DNA of 64,000 nt, from assembly GCA_963747005.1 (NCBI GenBank), contig CAVVDT010000004.1, forward strand, positions 457,983 through 521,982, given 5' to 3'. Positions 8,635-18,015 of the stretch are shown piece by piece (the stretch's first letter is position 1; every line of letters starts with the position of its first letter). The DNA comes from CAVVDT01 sp963747005. Its GTDB lineage: Bacteria; Pseudomonadota; Alphaproteobacteria; Rhizobiales; Aestuariivirgaceae. A program made the position numbers and the translations under genes. A model generated the notes under the pieces. That model did no database searches and was not told where the DNA came from. It saw only the letters and a program-made list of their open reading frames with translations.

Positions 8635-9306
8635 ATGTTTCACTGGCGTTGGGATTTTGTCTGGCACATCCTGCCCCGATTGCTGCACGCGACGGTGAAT
8701 ACGCTTTTGGCGGCCGGCATCGGCTATGCCATTGCGCTGGTGCTGGGGCTCGTGCTGGCGCTCGCGCAGCGCACGCCCTGGCACGTCCTGACCTGGGCGG
8801 TGCGGGAGGTGGTCGAATTCGTCCGCTCGACACCGCTGGTGCTGCAGATCTTCTTCGTCTTCTACGTCTTTCCGCAGTTCGGCATCCGCCTTTCGCCCTG
8901 GATTTCGGGCATGATCGCCATCGGGCTGCACTATGCCGCCTATCTCTCCGAGGTCTACCGGGCCGGCCTCGATGGCGTGCCGCGTGGCCAATGGGAGGCG
9001 TGCCGGGCGCTCAATCTCTCGACCGGACGCACTTACTTCCGCATCATCATTCCGCAGGCCCTGCCGATCGCGCTTCCCGGCATGGGCAACTATCTCGTCG
9101 GCATCTTCAAGGACACGCCGATGCTGTCGGTGATCGGGGTGGCGGAACTGATGCACACCGCCAACGCCATCGGCGCGGAGAACTACCGCTTCCTCGAGCC
9201 CTACACCATGGTGGGCGTGATCTTCCTCCTAATATCGTTGCCCACGGCGGCCGGATTGCGCTGGCTCGAGGCCGCGGTACGCCGGGCGCTGGGCATGGCC
9301 AAATAG
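8635..9306 (+). CDS. ehuD: ABC permease, EhuD-like
   Basis: This 223-residue permease is the partner of the preceding one. It has an EFVRSTPLVLQIFFVFY segment near residues 61-77 and the coupling loop EACRALNLSTGRTYFRIIIPQALP. Length and motifs fit EhuD and other polar amino-acid permeases. It is separated from the ATPase gene by 19 bp that contain an AGGAGG ribosome-binding site. Confidence 0.8.
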   Translation: MFHWRWDFVWHILPRLLHATVNTLLAAGIGYAIALVLGLVLALAQRTPWHVLTWAVREVVEFVRSTPLVLQIFFVFYVFPQFGIRLSPWISGMIAIGLHYAAYLSEVYRAGLDGVPRGQWEACRALNLSTGRTYFRIIIPQALPIALPGMGNYLVGIFKDTPMLSVIGVAELMHTANAIGAENYRFLEPYTMVGVIFLLISLPTAAGLRWLEAAVRRALGMAK

Positions 9307-9325
9307 GACAACGAGGAGGACCGGC

Positions 9326-10138
9326 ATGAGCGATCAGAGCTATCCGCTGGAACTGACCGGCAGCGACATGCCGATGGTGCGCTTTGCCAACGTCACCAAG
9401 AGCTACGGTCCGTTGACCGTCCTCGATAGCCTCGACATCGACATTGCCCCGCACGAAATGGTGTCGATTATCGGACCGTCCGGTTCCGGCAAGACCACGG
9501 TCTTGCGCATGCTGATGACGCTGGAGACCATCAATGAAGGTGTCATCTATGTGAACGGCAAGCCCCTCACCCATATGCCGCGCAACGGCGGCCTGGTGCG
9601 CGCCGATGAGAGCTACATGCGCAAGCAGCGCATGAATGTCGGCATGGTGTTCCAGCACTTCAACCTGTTTCCCCACATGACGGCGCTGGAAAACTGCATG
9701 GAAGCGCCCGTCCAGGTGCTCAAGATGAAGAAGGACGAGGCACGCGAGCGCTCCGTCGAACTGCTCAAGATGGTGGGCCTTCAGGACAAGATGAACCAGC
9801 ACCCGGCGCGCCTGTCGGGCGGCCAGCAGCAGCGCGTCGCCATCGCCCGGGCGCTCGCCATGCGCCCCAAGGTGATGCTGCTCGACGAGGTAACATCGGC
9901 GCTCGACCCGGAAGTCATCACCGAAGTGCTGAACGTCATCCGCTACCTCAACAAGGAATACAAGCTGACCATGCTGATGGTCACGCATCAGATGGGTTTT
10001 GCCAAGGAAATCTCCGACCGCGTATGCTTCTTCTTCGCCGGCAAGATTGCCGAACAGGGCCCGCCCGACCAGATCTTCGGCGATCCACAGAACGAGCGCA
10101 CCAAACAGTTCCTGCGCGCCGTACTCGATGCGACCTGA
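9326..10138 (+). CDS. ehuA: ABC transporter ATPase, EhuA-like
   Basis: This 270-residue ATPase energises the importer. Walker A is GPSGSGKTT at residues 50-58, the signature LSGGQQQR begins at residue 163, and Walker B with the catalytic glutamate reads VMLLDEVTSALDP near residue 181. The segments FQHFNLFPHMTALEN, MEAPVQVL and MVTHQMGFAKEI match EhuA-type sequences closely, which is the strongest argument for naming this an ectoine-type system. An unusual insertion-like segment (PRNGGLVRADESYMRK) precedes the Q-loop, as in that family. Confidence 0.85.
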   Translation: MSDQSYPLELTGSDMPMVRFANVTKSYGPLTVLDSLDIDIAPHEMVSIIGPSGSGKTTVLRMLMTLETINEGVIYVNGKPLTHMPRNGGLVRADESYMRKQRMNVGMVFQHFNLFPHMTALENCMEAPVQVLKMKKDEARERSVELLKMVGLQDKMNQHPARLSGGQQQRVAIARALAMRPKVMLLDEVTSALDPEVITEVLNVIRYLNKEYKLTMLMVTHQMGFAKEISDRVCFFFAGKIAEQGPPDQIFGDPQNERTKQFLRAVLDAT

Positions 10139-10183
10139 ACATCGAAGGAAAGGACATGAGTTCAACATGACGAGGAGCATCCG

Positions 10184-11011
10184 ATGCACGTGAGTGCACA
10201 GCTTCGCAGCCGGTATGAAGCCGATGGCGTCGTGTGTCTGCGGCAGGTCTTCGACCGTCATTGGCTCGACGTCGTCGCCAGATCGTTCGAACGCGGCCGG
10301 GCCAGTCCGGGGCCGATGTATCTCGACTATTCCGCCGCCACCAGACCCGGAACCTACTGCACCGACATGTGGATATGGCCCGACAATCCGGAAATGAAGG
10401 CGTTCATCTTTGACTCGCCCGCCGCGTCTGTCGTCGGCGAGTTGATGAACGTCGACTCGGTGATGCTGGTGACCGACAACTGGCTGGTACGCGAGGCGGG
10501 CGCGGTCAACCGGGCGCCCTGGCACCATGACGATCCCTATTTCGATGTCGGGGGCAAATGGTGCGTCCTGTGGATGGGCCTGGAGCCCGTCGGTCCCGGA
10601 GAGGGTGTTGTGTTTCTCAAGGGTTCGCATAAATGGCAACGGCACTTCATGCCGCTCAGCTTCGCCGGCACCGGCGCCAAGGGCGAATTGATCGCGCCCT
10701 ACGAGCCAACGCCGGATTTTTCGGCCGAACTCGACAAATACGACGTCATTGAATACGCATTGGAGCCTGGCGACTGCATGGTGTTCAATTCGCGCACCGT
10801 GCATGGCGCGCCCAACCCGAAGCCGGCGACGCGCACGGTGCGCCGATTGACCATGCGCTTCGCCGATGGTTTGTCGACTTTCGAAAAGCGCGGCCCATGG
10901 ACCGACGATCAATGCGCTTACCTTGCGCAGTTCGGCCACAAGCAAGGCGAGAAGCTTGCGGGGCCGTTGCTGCCGATACTCTGGCGTCGGCAGCAAACGC
11001 ACGCGGCCTGA
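10184..11011 (+). CDS. Phytanoyl-CoA dioxygenase (PhyH) family protein
   Basis: This 275-residue Fe(II)/2-oxoglutarate-dependent oxygenase would hydroxylate a small molecule. The iron ligands can be placed: an HxD within WHHDDPYF at residues 113-120 and the distal histidine H207 in VHGAPNP, followed by an arginine-rich strand that would bind 2-oxoglutarate. It is the fifth gene of the transporter operon, so its substrate is likely what the transporter brings in. Ectoine hydroxylase is a distant relative, but the EctD signature is not evident, so no gene name is given. Confidence 0.8.
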   Translation: MHVSAQLRSRYEADGVVCLRQVFDRHWLDVVARSFERGRASPGPMYLDYSAATRPGTYCTDMWIWPDNPEMKAFIFDSPAASVVGELMNVDSVMLVTDNWLVREAGAVNRAPWHHDDPYFDVGGKWCVLWMGLEPVGPGEGVVFLKGSHKWQRHFMPLSFAGTGAKGELIAPYEPTPDFSAELDKYDVIEYALEPGDCMVFNSRTVHGAPNPKPATRTVRRLTMRFADGLSTFEKRGPWTDDQCAYLAQFGHKQGEKLAGPLLPILWRRQQTHAA

Positions 11012-11057
11012 CCGCCACAACAGGGTTTCAGGAGACAGGTAACCTCTGCATTTGCCG

Positions 11058-11720
11058 ATGCCAAACCAACGGCTGAACGCCCCGCGCCAGAGAGCGCAGC
11101 AGATCTACGAGGAGTTGCGCGAGCGCATATGCCTTCTCATCTACAAGCCGGGTGAAATCATCAGGGAACGGGATCTGGCCCTGCAGTTCGGTGTCAGTCG
11201 CACCCCCTTGCGACGGGTGCTGCAAAGACTGGAAAGCGACGGCCTCATCCTTTCCAAGCAGGGTCACGGAACGGTCGTGACCGAGATCGACCTGCAAAGC
11301 CTCAAGGACATCTATTTCGTGCGCATGCGCCTGGCGGAGATGATCGGCGCTTCGGGCCCCTCGCAGCCCGACAAGGAAGTTCTCGACTCACTGGCGCTGC
11401 TGGCCGACCGGTGCCGCGACGCCAAGGCAGGCGCCAATTTTCGGGTGTTCTGCGAGATCAACATCGGGCTGCACAAGCAATTTCAGAAGGTCACGCGCAA
11501 CCGACCGCTCAGGGAATTCTCCGACAAACTCTTTTACCAGACGACGCGCATGTGGTTCAAACTGCTTCCCGACACCGACTGGCAGGCGGAAATTGCCGAG
11601 CTGCTGGAGGAGATCCTGTCCGTGGAACGGTGCTTCAGAATGGGCGATGTCGAATCTGCCGGATTCGTCCACCGCAACCATCTTTCGATGGTCGTCCGGA
11701 GGATCGAATCGTTGATCTGA
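11058..11720 (+). CDS. GntR-family transcriptional regulator (FCD domain)
   Basis: This regulator of about 220 residues has an N-terminal winged helix-turn-helix (ERDLALQFGVSRTPLRRVLQRLESDGLI, roughly residues 36-63, the recognition helix around SRTPLRR) and a helical FCD ligand domain. It ends the transporter operon. The start is either the ATG at 11058 or a TTG at 11052; the AGGAGA at 11030 is rather far from both. It is the natural candidate to bind the two TGGTATACCA palindromes between 6797 and 7060, and so to control both divergent operons in response to the imported compound. Confidence 0.85.
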   Translation: MPNQRLNAPRQRAQQIYEELRERICLLIYKPGEIIRERDLALQFGVSRTPLRRVLQRLESDGLILSKQGHGTVVTEIDLQSLKDIYFVRMRLAEMIGASGPSQPDKEVLDSLALLADRCRDAKAGANFRVFCEINIGLHKQFQKVTRNRPLREFSDKLFYQTTRMWFKLLPDTDWQAEIAELLEEILSVERCFRMGDVESAGFVHRNHLSMVVRRIESLI

Positions 11721-12094
11721 GCTCCTGAACGCCTACCAGCTCTTGGAGCACGATCCGGTCAGCACAGCGACGATGCGCCGGCCGAAGCAGGATCTGTCGT
11801 GGAACGCCACGGCGGCGATTGGTGTCGTGGCTGCCCGCACGACAAACCTTCCGGCGTGCCGAGGTACCCCAGGCGTTGCCGCCCTCGGCGGCCAGGTCAT
11901 TTGCCGCGCAAGAATCTCACAGTTCGCCTCGGTTGAACCGCGTGTGATCAAAATCAGTCAGGAGCTTTGAAGAATTGACTTCTTTGCTTCGCGGTCGGCT
12001 CGAGTTTGGTACACAAACACCAAAATTGCGTGGTAATTCTACATTTATGTGCGGCCAACCGAAGCCTGGCGGCTTTGGCTTTGCAGAGGCGGAC
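11721..12094. other. Non-coding stretch, nothing recognised
   Basis: These roughly 370 bases lie between the regulator and the broken PLP-enzyme gene. Short open frames exist on both strands, but none has a recognisable domain or a good ribosome-binding site. The segment just before 12095 holds the GAGGCGG element that may have served the following gene. Confidence 0.4.
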
Positions 12095-13063
12095 ATGACT
12101 GCAGGACTTGAGCGGGACATCGTGGACCGCAGCGCCTATGAGCGCAACGTCGCGCATATGCGCAAGCTCGGACTGGAGTAGCCGCGCATTGCAGATCTGG
12201 CGAATCCACCTGAGCGATTGGCGGCCAAGGCTGACGAAATCGAAGACGCCGATCCCGACGCCGCTGATATTTGCAACCTGTTTCGCGTTCATTGGCACAA
12301 CGGGGCGGAGCGCAGATCGCTCGTCGATGTCCCGCAGCATCTCGAGCTGCCCGAAGCGCTCACCGGCGTCAAGGCCAGGATCATCATGGCCTTGGGAAAC
12401 CGGTTCCCGATGATCAACGCCGACAAGGTGCTGGCCGCCTATGGCTGTCTCATTCCACACCTGATATCGGGCGCATTCGACGTCACACGCCACCGTGCGG
12501 TCTGGCCGTCGACTGGCAATTACTGTCGCGGCGGCGTGGCCATCGCCAAGCTTCTCGGGTGTCGGTCCGTCGCGGTGCTGCCGGAGGGCATGAGCCGGAA
12601 GCGGTGCAACTGGCTCGAGGAATGGGTGGTCGATCCGAAAGACATTCACCGCACGCCCGGCACCGAAAGCAATGTCAAGGAGATCTACGACGCCTGTCAT
12701 TCCCTGGCAAAGGACAAGCAGAACCTGATTCTCAACCAGTTCGCCGAGTACGGGAACTATATCGTGCACCGCGCCGTGACCGGCGGGGCGATGTATCAAT
12801 CGGAAATCGAGATTGCCAAGGCGAAATATATTGCCGGCAAGTTCTCCGAGATCGAGGCCGCAGAAGCATTTGGCCAGCACCTGCTTGGCGCCGGCATCGA
12901 CCATGTCAGCGAACTGACGCACTTCGACCGCGAGCGCATCTTCAATCTCGGCTACTACATCTGGGTCGAGCAGCAGGGCACGAGCCTTACCGAGTTCGAT
13001 CGCTGGCGCGAGCAGGAATTCTGGGACGGATTGATGAACTGGTGCCCGTCTGGGATGATATGA
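12095..13063 (+). pseudogene. PLP-dependent cysteine-synthase-like enzyme, broken
   Basis: The frame opens at ATG 12095 (MTAGLERDIVDRSAYERNV), hits an amber TAG at 12179-12181, and continues in the same frame as a PLP-enzyme sequence (LFRVHWHN, then FPMINADKVLAAYG, then RHRAVWPSTGNYCRGG, then EGMSRKR). The lysine in INADKVL is the expected PLP anchor. Family members I recall run to about 450 residues with a SATGSAGT phosphate-binding segment after NYIVHR; here NYIVHRAVTGG leads directly to the C-terminal part (IAKAKYIAGKF), so about 100-150 codons are missing in frame. A nonsense codon plus an internal deletion argue for a pseudogene. Only the segment from 12218 could be translated. Confidence 0.75.
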
Positions 13064-13118
13064 TCGAAACCGTGAACACACAGCTTGGCCAGCGGTTACA
13101 GCGGAAAGCAGCGCCCTC

Positions 13119-14300
13119 ATGCGTGAATCTGACTATGCAACCGGCTACCTGCGCAACGAGATGGTCGCCTGGCGGCACGACTTTCATCATCATCCCGAAC
13201 TCGGCTTTGATGAACATCGCACCAGCGCGCGCGTTGCCGAACTTCTGGAAAGCTTCGGCCTTGAGGTCCACAGGGGCATCGGCGGTACCGGCGTGGTCGG
13301 CGTGCTGCAACGCGGCAACGGTACACGCAGCATCGGCCTGCGGGCGGACATGGACGCGTTGCCGATCCGCGAACGCAACGAATTTGCCCACCGCTCCACA
13401 CATGACGGCGTCATGCATGCCTGTGGTCATGACGGTCATACGGCGATGCTGCTGGGGGCCGCCAGGCACCTGGCGGAAAGCGGATCGTTCTCTGGGCGCG
13501 CGGTGTTCATCTTCCAGCCTGCCGAAGAGCACGGCAAGGGCGGGGCGGCGATGATCGCCGACGGCCTGTTCGAGAAATTTCCCGTCGATGACGTCTATGG
13601 CATGCACAACATGCCGGGCATGCAGGCCGGGACCTTTTCCATGCGCACCGGCGCCATGATGGCCAGCGAAGCGCTGTTCGAAATTGGCATCGAGGCACGT
13701 GGCGGACATGCCGCCATGCCGCATCAAGGCGTCGATGCCATCGTGGTCGGCGCCGAGATCGTGATGGCGCTGCAGACCATCGTGTCACGCAAGCTCAATC
13801 CGGGGCTAAACGGCGTTGTCTCGGTGACCGACTTCAGGACGGACGGGCAGCGCAATGTGTTGCCGGGCCGGGCGACGCTGAGCGGCGATGCGCGTGCGCT
13901 CAATCGCGAGATCAACGCCCGCATCGAGGAAATGATGCGCCAGATCGTCGGCGGCATCGCCATGGCACACGGTGTCAGCGCCACGGTCGCTTATGAAACC
14001 GTGTTCGAGGTGCTCATCAATGCGCCCGAACCGACTGCACGCGCGGCGCGTTGCGCCACCGCGCTGGTCGGCACGACCGGGGTCGATACCGAGTGTCCGC
14101 CGGTCCTCGGATCGGAGGATTTCGCCCACATGGCCAAGGCCCGACCGGGCTGCTTCGTCTTCACCGGCAACGGCACGCAGGGGCCGCATGGCCGTCCGCT
14201 GCATTCCGCCGATTATGATTTCAACGATGACGCCCTCGTGCCGGGCTCGTCCTTCTGGGTGCGGCTTGTCGAGCAGGAACTCGCCGGAGACCGTTCATGA
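13119..14300 (+). CDS. M20-family amidohydrolase (hippurate hydrolase/IAA-amino acid hydrolase type)
   Basis: This 393-residue cytoplasmic metalloenzyme hydrolyses N-acyl amino acids or related amides. It opens with WRHDFHHHPELGFDE, has LRADMDALPI, the metal motif HACGHDGH at residues 100-107, and the catalytic glutamates in QPAEEHG near residue 138. The dimerisation domain with RGGHAAMPHQGVD and the closing SEDFAHMA segment are present. It overlaps the next gene by 4 bp, so the two form an operon with the broken PLP gene upstream. Confidence 0.88.
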   Translation: MRESDYATGYLRNEMVAWRHDFHHHPELGFDEHRTSARVAELLESFGLEVHRGIGGTGVVGVLQRGNGTRSIGLRADMDALPIRERNEFAHRSTHDGVMHACGHDGHTAMLLGAARHLAESGSFSGRAVFIFQPAEEHGKGGAAMIADGLFEKFPVDDVYGMHNMPGMQAGTFSMRTGAMMASEALFEIGIEARGGHAAMPHQGVDAIVVGAEIVMALQTIVSRKLNPGLNGVVSVTDFRTDGQRNVLPGRATLSGDARALNREINARIEEMMRQIVGGIAMAHGVSATVAYETVFEVLINAPEPTARAARCATALVGTTGVDTECPPVLGSEDFAHMAKARPGCFVFTGNGTQGPHGRPLHSADYDFNDDALVPGSSFWVRLVEQELAGDRS

Positions 14301-15446
14301 TGCATGCGCAACGAATGGACGCGCTGCGCGCGCGGCTCGGTGAGGCAGGCTACGACGTGGCACTGATCACCGACGATGACAGCGTCTACTACTTCACCGG
14401 CTACTACGACTATCTGCACATGGATTTCGGTCGCCCGAACATCCTGGTGATGCCGCGCGACGGAAAGTCCCTGTTGATCACGCCGACCATCGACGTGGTC
14501 ATGGCCAATGCCGCCGCCAGGGTCGATCGCATCGCCGCATGGAATGACGGGGCGGGCAACGAATGGCGGCAAGAACTGCCCGCAGCCGTAAGAGGCGCCG
14601 CGAAAGTGGCCATCGAGCCCGGTCACATGCCGCCCATGGTGCGCGCCTGTGTGGATGGCCTCGTCGATGCCGGCAGGCTTGGCAACGTGACGCCCATCAT
14701 CTCGGACATGAGGATGATCAAAATCGGCGCAGGAACTGCAACTGGCGCGCCATGCCGGCGAGGTCGCCGATGCGATGATGGCCGCGGGCCGGGCGACGAT
14801 TGGCGACGGCGTGCCGGAATTCGAGGTGGCCCTGGCGACATCGCAGGCAGGCACCCTAAAGGCGGCAGAGCTTCTGGCGGCCCGTTACGACGATGCGGCC
14901 ATGTCGCCGAACACGCACTTCCTGCAGATCATGGCCTCGGGCGAAGAGATCACCAAGACCCACCACCGCGCGACAAACCGCATTATGCATCGGGGGGAGC
15001 CGGTTTTCCTGTGCTTTTGCGGCATGACCAATTTGCATCGTTTCAAGCTGGGCTTCGACCGCACCTTCTGGATCGGGGAAATCCGCGATCCGAAACAGGC
15101 CGAGGTCTACGAGGTGGCCGTGGCCAGCCAGAAAGCCGCACTTGACGTGTTGAGGCCGGAGGTCACGGCGGAATCCGTCCATGCAGGCTATGCCGAGGTC
15201 ATCCAGGGTGCCGGCTTCGATTATCCGTTCCGCTGCGGCCGTGCGACCGGATACAGCTTTCTGGAGAGGCCACAGCTAGTGACCGGCGACAGGACCGTCC
15301 TCAAACCGGGCATGGTCCTGGCGGTGGACGGGTCGGTCGCGGTCGACACATTTCGGGCGCAGGTGGGCGACAGCTTCATCGTGACCGACAGTGGCTACGA
15401 ACCGATCACCCACCATGCGAAAGCCATTGAAGACATGATTCTCTAG
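14297..15446 (+). pseudogene. M24-family hydrolase with a frameshift
   Basis: The first part (14297 to about 14733) encodes a creatinase-like N-domain (DDDSVYYFTGYYDYLHMDF) ending in DMRMIKIGA. The reading frame then shifts: the continuation ELQLARHAGEVADAMMAAG, typical of these proteins, lies in another frame and runs on to 15446. One extra base near 14734 explains the break. The two halves together give about 380 residues, the family length, and the C-domain resembles the DoeA-like enzyme at 5640-6797. No metal-binding DxD pair is apparent. A sequencing error would turn this back into a normal gene. It overlaps the M20 gene by 4 bp. Confidence 0.8.
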
Positions 15447-15566
15447 CAGGCCGTCATCGAACATGAAACCGCTTGAGGGCCCTGTTGATTGGGGCTTCTT
15501 GGGTGACAGGATTTGATCTGATATGCCAGTGTAACCTTAACGCGCTCACCAATTGAAGGCCATAGG

Positions 15567-16787
15567 ATGAACAAGCTGACGACGAGAGAAACCGGCGCGG
15601 GAAGCCGCTCCGTCGAGAACCGTTCGCCAAGCCCGATCACCCGGATCGAGGCGATACCGCTTGCCGTGCCCGATGCCGACCGCAGTGATCTCGACGGATT
15701 GGTCGATACGATCATCGTGAAAATCCATGACGGGGAAGGCCGCTACGGGTTCGCGGAGACCGACGCGCCCCCCGATCTGGTAAAGGCCTTCATCGAGACG
15801 CCGACGGCGCATGCCTGGAGCCGCAATGTATCTGAGGTGCTCGTCGGCGATGACCCGGTAGAGATCGCCGCACTGTGGCAAAGGCTTTACGAGGGCACCT
15901 TCTGGCACGGCCGCCGAGGCCTCGGACTGCACGTAATCGGCGCCATCGACATCGCGCTACACGACCTGGCTGGCAAGCAACTCGGCCTGCCGGCCTACAA
16001 GCTCATGGGCGGCGCGCGACGGCAAACGCTCAAGCCTTATTGCACCATCTACCCGGGCCTTGCCCACGGCCGCAACGTCGCGCAACTGATGGCCGAGATC
16101 GCGCGCCAGTTCGACAAGGCGCTGGAGATCGGCTTTCGTGCCGTGAAGATGGAGGTGCTTTTCTACGACCTCGTCAGCGATGCCGAACTGGTGGGGTTGA
16201 TCAGGCAAGGTCGGCGCATGCTGGGCGACGGCATTCTGATGGGTGTCGATTTCGGCTACCGCTGGTCCCGTTGGCACGATGCCCGCTGGGTGCTGGAGCG
16301 CGTTGCCGAAAGCGATGTCCACTTTGCCGAGGCAACCCTCCAGCATGATGATCTCGACGGTCATGCAAGGCTTGCAGCCGTCAGCCCGGTGCGCATCGGT
16401 GGCGCCGAGGCGGCCGCAGGCCGCCACGAGATCCGCGAGTGGATCGAGCGCGGGCGGGTGGCCGTCGTGCAACCCAACATCACCCGTTCAGGCGGTCTCA
16501 CCGAGATGGCCCGGATCGCCGACATGGCCGACATGAGTGGTATCGATGTCATCCCGCACGGCTGGAAGACCGGCATTACAGCCGCCGCCGGCCGTCACTT
16601 CCAGGCCGCCTCGCCGGCGGTGCCGCTGTTCGAATATGTTTCGCCCAGGGTCTTCGACAGCCTGCTGCGCCGCGAACTTACCAGCCCCGAGCCGCAGATC
16701 GTGGACGGCGTCATGGCGCTACCTGAAGGCCCGGGCCTCGGCATCGACCTGAACGAGGATCTGGTGGCGCGACTGCGGGTCGGCTGA
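15567..16787 (+). CDS. Mandelate racemase/muconate lactonising enzyme family protein (1)
   Basis: This 406-residue member of the enolase superfamily abstracts a proton next to a carboxylate. The capping domain holds WHGRRGLGLHVIGAIDIALHDLAGK. In the barrel the metal ligands are in VDFGYRW, FAEATL and GGAEAAAG. The strand-2 base motif reads VKMEV, so the second lysine of the usual KxK is a glutamate. The strand-7 histidine in IPHGWKTGI is the likely base. An N-terminal extension of about 25 residues precedes the usual start of the family. It is convergent with the next enolase gene (11 bp apart). Dehydration or epimerisation of a sugar acid or hydroxy acid is likely. Confidence 0.85.
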   Translation: MNKLTTRETGAGSRSVENRSPSPITRIEAIPLAVPDADRSDLDGLVDTIIVKIHDGEGRYGFAETDAPPDLVKAFIETPTAHAWSRNVSEVLVGDDPVEIAALWQRLYEGTFWHGRRGLGLHVIGAIDIALHDLAGKQLGLPAYKLMGGARRQTLKPYCTIYPGLAHGRNVAQLMAEIARQFDKALEIGFRAVKMEVLFYDLVSDAELVGLIRQGRRMLGDGILMGVDFGYRWSRWHDARWVLERVAESDVHFAEATLQHDDLDGHARLAAVSPVRIGGAEAAAGRHEIREWIERGRVAVVQPNITRSGGLTEMARIADMADMSGIDVIPHGWKTGITAAAGRHFQAASPAVPLFEYVSPRVFDSLLRRELTSPEPQIVDGVMALPEGPGLGIDLNEDLVARLRVG

Positions 16788-16798
16788 CGCGGGCGGAA

Positions 16799-17926
16799 TC
16801 AAACGGCAAAGCGCTTCATCGTCGCCTCATCGAGGCTGATGCCGAGGCCCGGCCGGTCGGGTACTGTTATGCGCCCGTCGGACTCGATGGGGAAACGCTC
16901 TGCCGTCAGTTCCCAGCGCAGTGGCGACTGGCTGGTAGAATACTCGCACGGCTCGTCGTCATAATGTTGCGACAGAAAGGCGAGGTTGGCGGCGATGGTG
17001 ATGTTGGACTTGTAGCCGTGGGTCACCACCCGCTTGCCCAATCTCCGGGCGAGGTTCGACAGGCGCATCAGTTCGGTGATGCCGCCCACCATGGTGACGT
17101 CAGGTTGGGCAATGTCGATCTTGCCGATATCGAACATCTGGGCGTATTCGGCACACGTGGTGAGCCCCATGTCGCCGCCGCCGATCGGCACGCCAAAGCC
17201 CTGGAAGTGGGCATGGCCCTCCAGGTCGTCGAGCGGCAACGGCGCCTCGACCCAATGAAAGTCGTTCTCCTTGAAGATAGGCATCAGCGGCAGGCCCTCC
17301 TCTGCCTTGCTCCAGGCAGTTGCCGCATCGACCATGAGACGCACATCCTTGCCCACATGGGCGCGGGCGGTGCGGATGAGGAGGGCGGTGAGATCGAGAT
17401 CGTCGCGCCAGAAGGGATCAGCAACGATCTTGATTGCCTTCAGGCCCAGCGTCAAGCCGCGATCGATGTTGCGGCGCACTTCATCGGGCGTTTCGCCCAG
17501 TGGATAAACGGTACCGTAGGCGAGAATGCGGTCGCGCAACGTCTTGCCGAGGAGCACCGACAAGGGTTTGCCTTCAACCTTTCCGCGCAGGTCCCACAGG
17601 GCAATGTCGACGCCGGAAATGGCATGGATCACGGCGCCGCGGCGGCCATAGTAGAAGGTGGCGTCATACATTTCCTGCCAGAGCCCCTCGACGTCGGAGG
17701 GATCCCTGCCGACCAGCACCGACTTCAGCCCCATGGCATGGGAATGGGAGCGCCGTGCCTCCACAATCGCCTTGATCACTGAAGGCACGCTGTCGACCTC
17801 TGCGATGCCGGTCACACCTTCATCGGTATGGACGCGGACGACGCAGTTGTCGTAGGAGCCATCAAATCCTTCGCCTTGCCAACCCGGTACACACAGTTCG
17901 ATGACTTCGATATCGGTAATCTTCAT
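16799..17926 (-). CDS. Mandelate racemase/muconate lactonising enzyme family protein (2)
   Basis: This 375-residue enolase-superfamily enzyme starts at ATG 17926 (MKITDIEVIELC), where family homology begins; the open frame extends upstream across the intergenic region. Visible barrel elements are IKIVADP on strand 2, MVDAATAW, WVEAPLP, GGGDMGL and the strand-7 VTHGYKSNI. One metal ligand position, normally E, is D in GGGDMG. It is divergent from the IclR regulator at 18016, with a candidate operator between them. It closely resembles the enzymes at 15567 and 25648, so the three may act on related compounds. Confidence 0.85.
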   Translation of the reverse strand: MKITDIEVIELCVPGWQGEGFDGSYDNCVVRVHTDEGVTGIAEVDSVPSVIKAIVEARRSHSHAMGLKSVLVGRDPSDVEGLWQEMYDATFYYGRRGAVIHAISGVDIALWDLRGKVEGKPLSVLLGKTLRDRILAYGTVYPLGETPDEVRRNIDRGLTLGLKAIKIVADPFWRDDLDLTALLIRTARAHVGKDVRLMVDAATAWSKAEEGLPLMPIFKENDFHWVEAPLPLDDLEGHAHFQGFGVPIGGGDMGLTTCAEYAQMFDIGKIDIAQPDVTMVGGITELMRLSNLARRLGKRVVTHGYKSNITIAANLAFLSQHYDDEPCEYSTSQSPLRWELTAERFPIESDGRITVPDRPGLGISLDEATMKRFAV

Positions 17927-17965
17927 GACCCGTCTTTCCGCTCGCTTGTTGCCTGCATAGTTACA

Positions 17966-17991
17966 ACATTCTGGACTTTGATCCGAAATAT
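17966..17991. promoter_or_regulatory. Candidate IclR operator, copy 1
   Basis: The motif ACATTCTGGA, six bases, then TCCGAAATAT lies between the divergent enolase (17926) and IclR (18016) genes. Read on the minus strand, a related site occurs before the Dpp-type binding protein at 20021-20046; 17 of 26 positions agree, including ten in a row. Its core TTCTGGA-N6-TCCGAAA is an imperfect inverted repeat, as expected for a dimeric IclR regulator. Confidence 0.55.
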
Positions 17992-18015
17992 CGGTCTGAT
18001 AGTGAAACCAGAGGG

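Noticed and set aside
9107..11020. A 637-codon minus-strand frame
   Set aside because: It lies antisense to the EhuD, EhuA and PhyH genes, whose motifs are complete. It has no motif of its own.
12179..12181. Amber codon read through as a coded amino acid
   Set aside because: A large in-frame deletion later in the same gene makes simple inactivation more likely, and no other gene in the window uses an internal TAG in a way that suggests recoding.
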